Source of the DNA: Mumia xiangluensis
Lineage (GTDB): Bacteria > Actinomycetota > Actinomycetes > Propionibacteriales > Nocardioidaceae
Length of the DNA: 64,000 nt
Assembly: GCF_010994095.1 (NCBI RefSeq)
Contig: NZ_WJYO01000003.1
Span: 521,833-585,832, forward strand
Reading direction: 5' to 3'
How positions within the stretch are numbered: the stretch's first letter is position 1; every line of letters begins with the position of its first letter. The notes beneath the pieces are model-generated. The model was not told the DNA's origin and did not search any database. It saw only the letters and a program-made list of their open reading frames with translations. The translations under genes were made by a program, and so were the position numbers. Of this stretch, positions 35,132 through 43,755 are shown in pieces.

Positions 35132-35772
35132 TGCTGCTCCGGTCGCAGCTCGATGAAGAGTCCCGTCGCCTCGGCGCAGACGCGACCTCCGTCGCTCAGC
35201 GTGCCGTGCAGGGTGCGTTTGCGGCCGTCGAGGTGCGTGAGACGCACCCGCACCTCGAGGACGCGGTCCAGCGGGGTCAGACTGCGGAAGTCGACCTTCA
35301 AGGACGCCGTACGGGAGCGCTCGCGCCCGCCGAGGTCGGAGGTGACGCCCAGAGCATCATCGAACATCAAGGCGATGGCTCCACCGTGGACGACGCCGTT
35401 GTTCCCGGCGTGGAACCTGCCGAACCTGGTCGTCGCGGCCAGCTCGTCGTCCTCGTACCGGTCGACCCACAACGGCGGGCTGAACGTCTGCCCCCTGGTC
35501 GCGGAGGTGAGGAGACGGCCAAAGATCTGCTCGCTCCCGGAGACCTCGTACGGCTCGAGCAGTGCGCGTGCTCTCTCCATCAGCACGGTCGCCTCCTCGA
35601 CCACATCCTCGGGCGGGACTGCACCGGCGAGCGTGTCCTGGAGGCTGCCGAGGCTGGCGGTCATGTCCTGCCACCCTGGCGCCATCTGCCGGATGGCCGC
35701 CTCCGCCCAGCTCTTCCAGTGCGGGCTCAGAACCGCGATCCGGTTGTCGTCGTCCACGGACACGCGAGTCAC
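35128..35772 (-). CDS. PaaI/4HBT-type hotdog thioesterase
   Basis: 214 residues. The hotdog core GNNGVVHGGAIALMFDDALG supplies the catalytic Asn/Asp region of the PaaI-type thioesterases, preceded by about 110 residues of helical N-terminal extension. It probably hydrolyses dead-end acyl-CoAs to free CoA. GTGA overlaps on both sides couple it to SnoaL-like and LLM genes. The protein at 55189-55941 has the same architecture. Confidence 0.83.
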   Translation of the reverse strand: MTRVSVDDDNRIAVLSPHWKSWAEAAIRQMAPGWQDMTASLGSLQDTLAGAVPPEDVVEEATVLMERARALLEPYEVSGSEQIFGRLLTSATRGQTFSPPLWVDRYEDDELAATTRFGRFHAGNNGVVHGGAIALMFDDALGVTSDLGGRERSRTASLKVDFRSLTPLDRVLEVRVRLTHLDGRKRTLHGTLSDGGRVCAEATGLFIELRPEQQ

Positions 35773-36305
35773 CCGAAGAACTCGTACGAAGGGTCAGCAC
35801 CGCCGCGGCGGCCGCCGGGGTAGCCCCCGCGCTCGGTCGTCTTCTCCCACTCGGCTCCACCGAAGTGGTTGCGCGTCCAGTCCGAGATCACCGTGCGCCG
35901 AACGATCCCCCAGGCGCCCTCACGGCGCTCGAGCTCGTCGAGGTAGCGGCCCGACATGACGGCCAGCTCGGGATGGCCGTTGTCGGCATGAGGATGGCAG
36001 GCAAGGAAGTACACCTCGGCGCGAGCACGGTCGCCGTCGAGCTCGATGTAGTGGTTGGTGATGTGGTGGTTGCCGACGTGATCCCAGACCGCCTTCGCCC
36101 CGTCGACCACGACACCGGCGAAGTCGTGCCCCGGCCCGTCGAACGGACCGTGGTGATCCGTGCCCCCCTCGGCGTACACCGAGCGGATGAGCTCGAGATC
36201 GGCCCGGTCGACCCCTCGCGCGTAGCGAAAGAGCAGCTGCCGGATCTCCTCGTGGTCACGTAGCTGCCGCACCTCGCGACGGAGCCGGTCAAGTTCGTCG
36301 TCCAT
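35769..36305 (-). CDS. SnoaL-like (NTF2-fold) protein
   Basis: 178 residues from ATG. LLFRYARGVDRADLELIRSVYAEGGTDHHG is the N-terminal motif of the SnoaL-like 4 family, related to ring-hydroxylating dioxygenase small subunits, scytalone dehydratases and bile-acid 7-alpha dehydratase (BaiE). A dehydration or double-bond migration on a CoA-linked ring is therefore conceivable (inference). A TAGGGT hexamer ends 6 bases before the ATG and there is no Shine-Dalgarno sequence, so the mRNA is probably leaderless. Confidence 0.8.
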   Translation of the reverse strand: MDDELDRLRREVRQLRDHEEIRQLLFRYARGVDRADLELIRSVYAEGGTDHHGPFDGPGHDFAGVVVDGAKAVWDHVGNHHITNHYIELDGDRARAEVYFLACHPHADNGHPELAVMSGRYLDELERREGAWGIVRRTVISDWTRNHFGGAEWEKTTERGGYPGGRRGGADPSYEFFG

Positions 36306-36311
36306 CTGCGT

Positions 36312-36333
36312 ACCCTACCAACTAGATGGTTGG
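36312..36333 (-). promoter_or_regulatory. Operator/promoter, site E
   Basis: Palindrome CCAACTA-GA-TGGTTGG at 36318-36333, directly followed on the minus strand by TAGGGT (36317-36312). It contains the TAG stop codon (36324-36322) of the upstream acyl-CoA dehydrogenase and lies 12 bases from the next start codon. No good -35 was found (TTCTAT at 36340-36335 is the best). Confidence 0.75.
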
Positions 36334-37299
36334 AATAGAACCGTCGCCCGGCGCCACGTCGAAGGTCCCGCCGTAGCCGAAGCGGTCGATCGCATCGACG
36401 AGCAGCGCCACAGTCCTGCCCTGCCCGAACGGCCGGATCAACGTCGGCGTCACGTGGCGGTCGACCACTGTCAGGTCGTGCTCCTCGCACAGCCCGATGG
36501 CTCCGAGGACCTGGTGCGCGTTGCGCAGCACGCTGCCCGCGGCTTCCAGCATCGCCAGCCGTACGGCCAGGGCATCAGCGATGCTCGCACGACCTCGCCG
36601 GACCTGGAACCAGGTGAACGTCGCCATCTCGTCGAGGCCGTCCACGGCGACGGCGATGTCCGCGAGCCGCCACCGGATCTCGCCGAACGTCGCGATCGCC
36701 TTACCGAACTGGCGACGCTGCGTGGCGTATCGCGCCGCGTCGGTCGCGACCGTCTGCAGCGCACCCGCGATCCAGAACGCGTCGAGCACGTAGGACATCA
36801 GTACCGCCGACTCGGTCACGGCAACCCCACCGGCACCGTCGACGAGGTCCACGGCCGCACCGAAGGGGTCGAGCGGGGCGCGCACAGCAGCAGAACGGTT
36901 GGCAGCGCGACGCACGCCCCCTCCGTTCGCGTCGACCGCGATCGCCTGCTCGAACAGGTCAGCGTGCTCCAAGAAGCCCGCGCAGCCGTCGACGACGTAC
37001 AGCGCGTCGACGCCGGGCCGCATCGCAGCCGGCACCGACAGGACGCGAGTGACCGGGTACGGCGCGACCACCTCGCCGCACGCACGGACCGCCAGCACAG
37101 CCGCCGACGACTCCACCTCCTCACCCAACGGATCGAGCTCGAGGACCCCGAGGGACTCCAGCGCGGGTCGCAGCTGCTCAACCCGCACTGCCGCCTTCTC
37201 CTCGGCGGCACGAGCAAGCTCGACGCCCCCGAGTCCGGCCAGCGACGACCGTACGGCGCTCTGGAGATCGCGCGCCTCTGGTGCCCACGCACGGTTCAC
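36322..37299 (-). CDS. Acyl-CoA dehydrogenase-like partner subunit
   Basis: 325 residues from a GTG overlapping the catalytic subunit's stop. The C-terminal half has RRQFGKAIATFGEIRWRLADIAVAVD, as in acyl-CoA dehydrogenases, and a VLGAIGLCEEHDLTVVDRH segment. At the expected catalytic position it reads VLDAFWIAGAL, so no glutamate. The N-terminal half is divergent and short. It should pair with 37296-38438. Its TAG stop is part of operator E. Confidence 0.82.
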   Translation of the reverse strand: MNRAWAPEARDLQSAVRSSLAGLGGVELARAAEEKAAVRVEQLRPALESLGVLELDPLGEEVESSAAVLAVRACGEVVAPYPVTRVLSVPAAMRPGVDALYVVDGCAGFLEHADLFEQAIAVDANGGGVRRAANRSAAVRAPLDPFGAAVDLVDGAGGVAVTESAVLMSYVLDAFWIAGALQTVATDAARYATQRRQFGKAIATFGEIRWRLADIAVAVDGLDEMATFTWFQVRRGRASIADALAVRLAMLEAAGSVLRNAHQVLGAIGLCEEHDLTVVDRHVTPTLIRPFGQGRTVALLVDAIDRFGYGGTFDVAPGDGSIPTI

Positions 37300-38438
37300 T
37301 GCTTGGCCTCCTGCATCAGGGAGCGAGCCACGAGCATGCGCTGGATCTCGATGGTTCCGGACGCGATCGTGGCCGAACGGGCGTAGCGGTAGACATCCTC
37401 AGCGTGCGAGAGCAACCCGTCGGTACCTGGCCGCAGCCCGGCTGGGCCGAGGATGTCGAGGACCAGGCCGGCGACCTCCTGGTCGAGCTGGATCGACGCG
37501 ATCCGCGCACCTGACGCCGCGCGGTCGGTCAACCCGCCCTGCTCCCGCAGGGCGATAGCACGGTGGTTCAGAAGCCTCGCGGTTCGGGCATGCACCAGCG
37601 CGCGAGCGAAATCGGCGCGCGAGGCCGGGTCCGCGTCGCGGGTGGTCTCGGCAAGCTCGGCGAGCAGGCGCTCGTCGCGCGCGTACCTCGGGATGCCGAC
37701 GCGTTCGTGGTTGAGGACGTACTTGATCACCTGCCAGCCTTCGTCGACCTCCCCGAGCACGTCGGCGCGGCTCGCGCGAACCTCGTCGAAGAAGACCTCG
37801 TTGAGATGCTGCTCCCCCATCATCGACGCGATCGGGCGGACACTGATGCCCGCACGGTCCATCGGCAGCAGGAAGATCGTGACGCCGCGGTTCTTCGAGC
37901 GGACGTCATGGCTCGTGCGGGCAGCGAGAAAGCACCAGTCTGCGATCGGTGCGTACGACGTCCAGATCTTCTGCCCGTTGATGACCCAGCCGTCGTCGTC
38001 GGCGGTCGCGGGCAACGACAGCGACCCGAGGTCGCTCCCCGCCTCGGGCTCGCTGAATCCCTGGCACCAGATCCGCCTCCCAGCCGCGATGGGCGGGAGA
38101 TGCGTCCTCTTCTGCGCCTCGGTGCCGAATGCCATGAGGGTTGGACCGACCCAGCTCAACCCCATGTACTGCGGGCCGCGGGGCTCAAGGTGGGCCCACA
38201 TCTCCTCGCGGAGCACCGTGGACTCCCACACCGATGCGGCAGCGCCCCCGTACTCGACGGGCCAGTCGATGGTGAGCAGGCGCTCGTCGGCGAGTCGGTC
38301 AAGCACGGAGCGGACGACACGCCGAACCTCGGGGTCGTCGCTGAACGGCCCAGCCCAGTCATCCGGGAGGAGTTCCGTCAGCAGCTCGCGCAGGCGGGCA
38401 CGAAGCGCATCGGCGGGGTCGCCCAGATCGAGATCCAC
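37296..38438 (-). CDS. Acyl-CoA dehydrogenase, catalytic-type subunit
   Basis: 380 residues from the GTG at 38438, which has GAGGGAG five bases upstream; an in-frame GTG two codons earlier (38444) would sit on that ribosome site. Motifs: WPVEYGGAAAS, GFSEPEAGSDLGSL, NGQKIWTSYA and IASGTIEIQRMLVARS. The catalytic base is predicted at Glu245 in NHERVG. It heads the operon with its non-catalytic partner and is divergent from the LLM gene at 38551. Confidence 0.89.
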   Translation of the reverse strand: MDLDLGDPADALRARLRELLTELLPDDWAGPFSDDPEVRRVVRSVLDRLADERLLTIDWPVEYGGAAASVWESTVLREEMWAHLEPRGPQYMGLSWVGPTLMAFGTEAQKRTHLPPIAAGRRIWCQGFSEPEAGSDLGSLSLPATADDDGWVINGQKIWTSYAPIADWCFLAARTSHDVRSKNRGVTIFLLPMDRAGISVRPIASMMGEQHLNEVFFDEVRASRADVLGEVDEGWQVIKYVLNHERVGIPRYARDERLLAELAETTRDADPASRADFARALVHARTARLLNHRAIALREQGGLTDRAASGARIASIQLDQEVAGLVLDILGPAGLRPGTDGLLSHAEDVYRYARSATIASGTIEIQRMLVARSLMQEAKQ

Positions 38439-38459
38439 ATCCACTCCCTCGGTCGCTTA

Positions 38460-38504
38460 TGATATAGATCATTTATATCAGCCAGGAGGGTTCAAGCAAC
38501 CCTC
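38460..38504. promoter_or_regulatory. AT-rich inverted repeat and leader hairpin between divergent genes
   Basis: TGATATA (38460-38466) and TATATCA (38474-38480) are perfect arms around 7 bases, with a second dyad ATGAT-ATAG-ATCAT (38459-38472) nested in it. It is unlike the CCAAC-type sites. TATAAA/TATCAT (minus) and TATAGA (plus) could serve as -10 elements. Next to it GAGGGTT (38486-38492) pairs with 38498-38504 as a hairpin in the plus-strand leader. A binding site for the nearby GntR protein is possible. Confidence 0.5.
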
Positions 38505-38550
38505 TGCCCGAACTGCGGCGACGTGTCCGGGAGCAGACAGGAGATGCGGC

Positions 38551-39465
38551 ATGGCGATCGGCCTGACCCTGAGCGATCCAGCCCTCGTAGCGACGGAGGC
38601 CGAGCAGGCCGAGGCCGCAGGCTTCGATCTGGTGGCCGTCGGCGAGCATCTGTTCCACCACGGCGGTGCCCCGAACCCGTACGTGCAGCTCGCAGCGGCC
38701 GCCGCTGCGACGACACGGATCCGGCTCCTCAGCAGCGTCAGCCTGCTTCCCCTCTATCCAGCGGCGCTGGCCGCCAAGCTCGCGACGACCCTCGACCAGG
38801 TCTCCGGTGGACGCTTCGATCTCGGCGTCGGCGCCGGCGGAGAGTACGAGGCTGAGTTCGCGGCCGCCGGGGTGGACCCCGCGACGCGCTTCCGCCGGCT
38901 CGACGAGTCGCTCGACGTCCTCAGACTGCTGTTCACCGGCGAGCGAGTCTCGTACGACGGTGAGTTCACCGTCCTGGACGACGTGGCCCTCGATCCGCCG
39001 CCCGTCCAGGACGGAGGTCCACCGATCTGGCTCGGCGGACGGGGCGATGGTGCACTGCGGCGCGCCGGACGCGTCGCGCGAGTATGGATGCCGTACATGG
39101 TCTCGCCTGAGCGTCTCGCGGAGGGACTGCTGAAGGCGAGACGATCAGCAGAGGAGGCGGGACGCGATCCCGCGTCGATCCGTGGTGCGCTCTTCGCGTT
39201 CGTCTGCGCCGACGAGGACGCAGCCTGGGCACGACGGACAGGCACCGCGAACGTCAGCCGCACCTATCAGCAGGACTTCGCACCGCTCGCCGCTCAGTAC
39301 CTCCTTCTCGGCTCCTCCGACGACGTCTGCTCCCGCATCGCCGAGTTCACCGGGGCAGGAGCAGAGACGATCGTCCTGCAAGTCGCCGCGAACGGTCCCG
39401 TGGACCGTCAACGCGTCATGCAGACCTTGATCTCAGAGGTCCTGCCGAAGGTGGCCGCTTCATGA
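38551..39465 (+). CDS. Luciferase-like (LLM) flavin/F420-dependent oxidoreductase
   Basis: 304 residues from ATG with AGGAGA upstream. Signatures: AAGFDLVAVGEHLFHHG, TRIRLLSSVSLLPLYPAALAAK, RFDLGVGAGGEYEAEF and PPIWLGGRGDGALRRAGR. It is the third LLM protein of the window, and forms a two-gene operon with the crotonase at 39462 (ATGA overlap). The substrate is unknown; a monooxygenase or F420-dependent dehydrogenase role on a CoA ester is inferred from the partner gene. Confidence 0.85.
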   Translation: MAIGLTLSDPALVATEAEQAEAAGFDLVAVGEHLFHHGGAPNPYVQLAAAAAATTRIRLLSSVSLLPLYPAALAAKLATTLDQVSGGRFDLGVGAGGEYEAEFAAAGVDPATRFRRLDESLDVLRLLFTGERVSYDGEFTVLDDVALDPPPVQDGGPPIWLGGRGDGALRRAGRVARVWMPYMVSPERLAEGLLKARRSAEEAGRDPASIRGALFAFVCADEDAAWARRTGTANVSRTYQQDFAPLAAQYLLLGSSDDVCSRIAEFTGAGAETIVLQVAANGPVDRQRVMQTLISEVLPKVAAS

Positions 39466-40250
39466 CTCGTTCGCACGCCTACCTCGACTCCGACGGTCCC
39501 GTCGCCCAGCTCGTCCTCAACCGCCCCGACAAGCTGAACGCCATCGACACGCAGATGCTGCACGACATCGAGGCCTCCGTCGCGCAGGTCGAGGAGGATC
39601 GCACCATCAGGTGTCTGGTGGTTCGGGGTGCTGGCCGCGCCTTCAGCGCCGGCGCCGATCTCGTCGCCGGCAGGGCGCGCGTCAGCGATCCGGAAGAGCT
39701 CAGCGCCCACGCCGACCTCTGGAGACGGGTGCTGGACCGGTTGGCGGACTGCCCGGTGCCGTCGATCGCCGCCGTCCGCGGCGCGGCGGTGGCCGGCGGG
39801 TTCGAGCTGACGCTCGCGTGCGACCTGGTCGTCCTCGCAGACGACGCCCACTACGGTGACGGACACTCGGTCTGGGGCCTGATGCCGAGTGGAGGTGCGT
39901 CCCAGCGGCTCCCGAGGATGGTCGGGGCGCGACTGGCCGCGTGGATGCTGTTCAGCGGCGAGCCGGTCGACCCGGAGCTCGCCCGCGCATCGGGCCTGGT
40001 CAACGCGGTCGTTCCTGCCGACCAGGTGCTCTCGACCAGCCTCGACATGGCCCGCACGCTCGCCGAGCGCAGCCCAGCCTCGATCGCGGCGATGAAGCGG
40101 GCGATCAAGGGTGGGCTGGACGCCGGTCCGCTCGCGGCAGGCCTCGATCTCGAGAAGGCCCTGCTCACCGCGCACATGGACCGGCCCGACGTCCGCATCG
40201 GCATCGACGCCTTCATCGAACGGACCAAGCCGGTCTTCAGCCGTGAGTGA
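39462..40250 (+). CDS. Enoyl-CoA hydratase/isomerase family protein
   Basis: 262 residues. Motifs: LNRPDKLNAIDTQML, GRAFSAGADLVAG, RGAAVAGGFELTLACD and GLMPSGGASQRLPRMVG; the loop has the PxxGGxxRL pattern of true hydratases, though the usual Glu in it is Ser. The C-terminal ERTKPVFSRE is normal. Translationally coupled to the LLM gene. It overlaps the convergent GntR gene by 14 bases at the 3-prime ends. Confidence 0.87.
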   Translation: MTRSHAYLDSDGPVAQLVLNRPDKLNAIDTQMLHDIEASVAQVEEDRTIRCLVVRGAGRAFSAGADLVAGRARVSDPEELSAHADLWRRVLDRLADCPVPSIAAVRGAAVAGGFELTLACDLVVLADDAHYGDGHSVWGLMPSGGASQRLPRMVGARLAAWMLFSGEPVDPELARASGLVNAVVPADQVLSTSLDMARTLAERSPASIAAMKRAIKGGLDAGPLAAGLDLEKALLTAHMDRPDVRIGIDAFIERTKPVFSRE

Positions 40251-41076
40251 TGACCCGGACCGGGACCTGCCGCCGACCGCCGTGCTCGTCGAGCACGCGC
40301 ACCTCACCACCGGACGAGGCGACGAACCGCGATGTGGCCTTGAGGTGGGCCCGGGTCAGCCTGAGTGCCTCGTCTGCGTCGCCCTGCTCGATCGCGTCGC
40401 TGATGCGCAGATGAGCGCGGACGACCTCGCGCCGCAGTGCGATCGCGGGGTACTGGCCCTCGACGACGGCCGACGCGGCCCAGGTGAGCTCTTGGGTGTT
40501 CCACAGTCCCTCGATGACGCCGACCAGGATCTGCAACGTCTCGTTGCCGGCGGACATGACCAGGTGGTGGTGGAACTGGGTCGAGAGCTCGGTGAACTTG
40601 AGGCCGTCCTCCAGCTGCTCCTCAGCCTCACGCGTCAGAGCGCTCAGCTCCCGGCCGATCCTGCGATGGTTGCGGCGGCGGGCGGCCTGCTCGGCCGTCA
40701 ACGGCTCGACGAGGTTGCGAGCATCGGCCAGGTCAGCGAGCGAGGTGTGCCGCGAGTGCAGAAGCAGGCCGACGTGGTACGCGGCGCCGGCAGGCTGCGG
40801 GTGCGTGATGAGAATGCCGCCACGCTTGCCGCGCCGGACCGTGATCAGCCCCTCGGTCTCCAGGATGCGAAAGGCCTCACGGAGGCTCGGCCGACTGACC
40901 GGGAACTGCGCCAGCAGCGTCGCCTCCGGCGGCAGCTCCGACCCGTCGACGAGGTCACCGTCGAGGATCCGTGAACGCAGCTGGGACGCCACCGCCTCCG
41001 CGACACTCGGGGTGTTGAGCCGCTGGGGCTGAGGCATGGCGCGCGCCGTTGTGGGCTCGCGCTCGTTGCCAGCCAT
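40237..41076 (-). CDS. FadR-subfamily GntR transcriptional regulator
   Basis: 279 residues from ATG with GAGAGGAA upstream. The winged helix-turn-helix lies at about residues 22-90 (LRSRILDGDLVDGSELPPEA, then VSRPSLREAFRILETEGLITVRRGKRGG). The C-terminal FCD effector domain (about 110-245) contains HHHLVMSAGNETLQ and a late VVRAHLRISDAIEQGD, giving the metal-binding His residues of FadR-type regulators. Ligands of this branch are carboxylates or acyl-CoAs. It is the only transcription factor in the window, lies downstream of the ABC importer genes and next to AT-rich inverted repeats at 38460 and 44776, which are candidate operators. Confidence 0.9.
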   Translation of the reverse strand: MAGNEREPTTARAMPQPQRLNTPSVAEAVASQLRSRILDGDLVDGSELPPEATLLAQFPVSRPSLREAFRILETEGLITVRRGKRGGILITHPQPAGAAYHVGLLLHSRHTSLADLADARNLVEPLTAEQAARRRNHRRIGRELSALTREAEEQLEDGLKFTELSTQFHHHLVMSAGNETLQILVGVIEGLWNTQELTWAASAVVEGQYPAIALRREVVRAHLRISDAIEQGDADEALRLTRAHLKATSRFVASSGGEVRVLDEHGGRRQVPVRVITHG

Positions 41077-41158
41077 GGATTTCCTCTCCGGCGGGAGAGT
41101 GGCACCCGCCTCTTACGCAGTCTTGCTCGGTCACCGACACTAGCGCCTGGCGGCGTCG

Positions 41159-41896
41159 TCACGACGAATAGATGCCTCGCGCCACGTCATCGACGGAGAG
41201 GTTGGCAGCTGCGTCACGGAGCGTGACCCGACCGCGTTCGAGCACGATCACCTCGTCGGCGATACCGCCCAGCACCTCCTCGACCAGCTGCTCGACCAGG
41301 AGGATCGCCATACCCTCGTCGCGCAGCCGCTCGAGGCACTCGAACACCACGTCGACGAAGACCGGAGCGAGGCCCGACGACGGCTCATCGACGAGCAGCA
41401 CCTTCGGCCGCGACGCGAGCGCGGTCCCGATCGCCAGCATCTGCTGCTGACCGCCAGAAAGGTCGGCTGCCCGCTGGTCACGGCGCTCCCCCAGGATCGG
41501 GAACCGGTCGTACAGCTCCGCCAGCGCGCTGTCGAACTGGGCACGCTTCACTCGGTTGCCCCGGAGCCCGAGAAGCAGGTTCTCTCGCACCGTGAGATCG
41601 CGGAAGACTCGCTTGCCCTCCTGCACCGCCGACATCCCGCGGGGAACCCGGCCCCACGGGGGAACCTCCGTCACGTCCTCTCCGAGCAGCCGCACACTGC
41701 CCGAGCGCAGCGGGAGGAGCCCGCACACTCCCGAGATCAGGGTCGTCTTCCCGGCGCCGTTGCGCCCGACGAGCGCGGTGATGCTGCCCGCCCGCAGCTC
41801 CAGCGACGCATCCCACACGGCGACGAGGTCGCCGTACGCCACGCTCACGCTGTCCACCTCGAGCTCAGGAGCGTCCACGTGCTTGTCCACCGTCAT
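41159..41896 (-). CDS. livF: ABC transporter ATP-binding protein, LivF-type
   Basis: 245 residues. Walker A GRNGAGKTT at residues 44-52, signature LSGGQQQ, Walker B LLVDEPSSGLAP. The overall sequence is that of branched-chain amino acid (HAAT family) importer ATPases. It forms the second ATPase half-site with the ATPase fused to the permease encoded upstream, with which it shares one base (TGATG). In this context the importer probably takes up the carboxylate catabolised by the surrounding genes. Confidence 0.92.
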   Translation of the reverse strand: MTVDKHVDAPELEVDSVSVAYGDLVAVWDASLELRAGSITALVGRNGAGKTTLISGVCGLLPLRSGSVRLLGEDVTEVPPWGRVPRGMSAVQEGKRVFRDLTVRENLLLGLRGNRVKRAQFDSALAELYDRFPILGERRDQRAADLSGGQQQMLAIGTALASRPKVLLVDEPSSGLAPVFVDVVFECLERLRDEGMAILLVEQLVEEVLGGIADEVIVLERGRVTLRDAAANLSVDDVARGIYSS

Positions 41897-43755
41897 CAGC
41901 CGGCTCCCGTCTCGTTGGCGTCCGCGCTCGACGCGGCAGTCGACACGACCTCTGTGGACGGATCGCCACGACGGCCGAGGTAGCTGTCGATGACCCGCCG
42001 ATCACGACGTACGACCTCCGGAGGGCCGGAGGCGATCACCGTGCCGAGCTCCATCGCGAAGACCTGGTCGGCGGTCTCCATCACGAACGGCACGTTGTGC
42101 TCGACCAGGACGACCGTGCCGCCTGAGTCGCGCGTGCGCCGCATCAAGAGGTCCAGCTCGCGCAGGCCCTCGTCGTCGAGGCCGGCGGCCGGCTCGTCCA
42201 GCAGCAGGACGTGCGGCTCTCCAGCGACGGCGCGTACGACTTCCAGGAGCCGGCGTGTGCCCAGCGGGAGCGACTGTGCGTCCTCGTGCGCGAGGTGCGC
42301 CAGGCCCGCGAACGACAAGGCTGCGAGTGCGGCTTCGCGGTCCTTGCGGCGAACCCGGTAGTGGACCGGCAGGCGCAGGATCGCTGCGATCAGGTTGAGG
42401 CCACCGTGACGGAGCCTTCCGGTCTCGACCACTTCCAGGACCGTCATGCGCTTGGGGATGAGCGGCGTCTGGAACGTGCGACCGACTCCGAGACGTGCCA
42501 CCTTGTTGGCCTTGAGTCCGACGAGGTCGACGCCGTCGAGCTGGATCGTTCCCGCGTCAGGGTGCAGCACACCGGACACGGCATTGAGCAGCGTCGTCTT
42601 GCCAGCACCGTTTGCGCCGATGATCGCGGTGATCGTGCCGGGTTCCACCGTCAGGTCGACGCCGTTGAGCGCCTTGAGACCGGCGAACGCCTTGGTCACT
42701 CCGCGAACTTCGAGTCTCTGCCCTGGGATCGAGAGCACCGCCAGGCTCGCCTCCGCCTCGACGCTCTTGATCTGCGACGGGCGGGCGAGGTAGCGGCGAT
42801 CGAGCTTCGTGATCACCCGGCGAGCGATGCCGGCGAGGCCGGCGGACAGAGCGATCCCGACCACGATGAGGAACACGCCGTATGCAGCAACGGAGTAGCG
42901 CTCGAACGATGCGGCCTGCAAAGGTCCGAGCACGAGGATCGCTGCGCCGACCGGCGCACCCCACACGCTGTCGGCTCCACCGAGCACCGTGGCCGCGAGC
43001 AACGCGATCGTCAGTGTCATGGTGAACGATTCCGGACTGATGAACCCCGCCATGTAGGTGTAGAAGACGCCCGCGATGCCCGCCGGCAGCGCACCGATGA
43101 CGTACGCCTGGACCCTGAGCCGATAGACCGAGCCTCCGAGCGTCTCCGTCAGAGTCGGACTGGCTGACAACACCCGCAGGATGGTGCCGAAGCGCGACAC
43201 CACCATGTTCCGGAAGATGATCATCCAGATGAAGGTCAGGGCGATCGTCACCTGGAAGAACTCCGGCCCGTACAGCACGCGTCCGAACAACGTCGGCCCG
43301 ATGATGCCGGGGAGCCCTGCGCTGCCACCGGTGACACCGTGGAAGATCGAGACCATGCTGGGGATCAGCAGGATGAAGAAGAACGACACCAGCGCGAGAG
43401 ACCAGTGGCTCAGCCGCAGTCCGGGGATGCCGGAGACCAGCCCCGCGACGGCCGCGACCACGACTGCCGCGCCGATCGCGAGCAGGATGTCGGTGTAGCC
43501 CTCGTTGTACAGGATGGCGGCCACGTAGGCGCCCGCCGCGAACACCGCGACCTGTCCGAGGGCCAGCTCGCCGGCGTACCCGAAGCTGAGGTTCAGGCCG
43601 CTGCAGACGAGCGTGTAGACCGCGATCAGCATCACCTGGCGCTGCCAGTAGAGATCCAGTCCGAACAGCGGCAGCTCGATCACGACGATGAACACGAGCA
43701 CGGCGACGAAGGGCGTGCTGATCGTGAGGGTCCGAAGCTTGTCGAGCATGGTCAC
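41896..43755 (-). CDS. Fused ABC importer permease-ATPase (LivM-LivG)
   Basis: 619 residues, a fusion of a LivM-type permease (about 1-330, eight or more hydrophobic segments, ending near ARRVITKLDRRYLARP) and a LivG-type ATPase (about 350-590). The ATPase has Walker A GANGAGKTT and Walker B LLLDEPAAGLDDEG; its signature reads LPLGTRRLLEV in place of LSGGQ, typical of LivG-type proteins which use a degenerate signature. The GTG start overlaps the livH stop; an ATG two codons later is an alternative. The fusion is known in actinobacterial HAAT importers. Confidence 0.9.
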   Translation of the reverse strand: MTMLDKLRTLTISTPFVAVLVFIVVIELPLFGLDLYWQRQVMLIAVYTLVCSGLNLSFGYAGELALGQVAVFAAGAYVAAILYNEGYTDILLAIGAAVVVAAVAGLVSGIPGLRLSHWSLALVSFFFILLIPSMVSIFHGVTGGSAGLPGIIGPTLFGRVLYGPEFFQVTIALTFIWMIIFRNMVVSRFGTILRVLSASPTLTETLGGSVYRLRVQAYVIGALPAGIAGVFYTYMAGFISPESFTMTLTIALLAATVLGGADSVWGAPVGAAILVLGPLQAASFERYSVAAYGVFLIVVGIALSAGLAGIARRVITKLDRRYLARPSQIKSVEAEASLAVLSIPGQRLEVRGVTKAFAGLKALNGVDLTVEPGTITAIIGANGAGKTTLLNAVSGVLHPDAGTIQLDGVDLVGLKANKVARLGVGRTFQTPLIPKRMTVLEVVETGRLRHGGLNLIAAILRLPVHYRVRRKDREAALAALSFAGLAHLAHEDAQSLPLGTRRLLEVVRAVAGEPHVLLLDEPAAGLDDEGLRELDLLMRRTRDSGGTVVLVEHNVPFVMETADQVFAMELGTVIASGPPEVVRRDRRVIDSYLGRRGDPSTEVVSTAASSADANETGAG

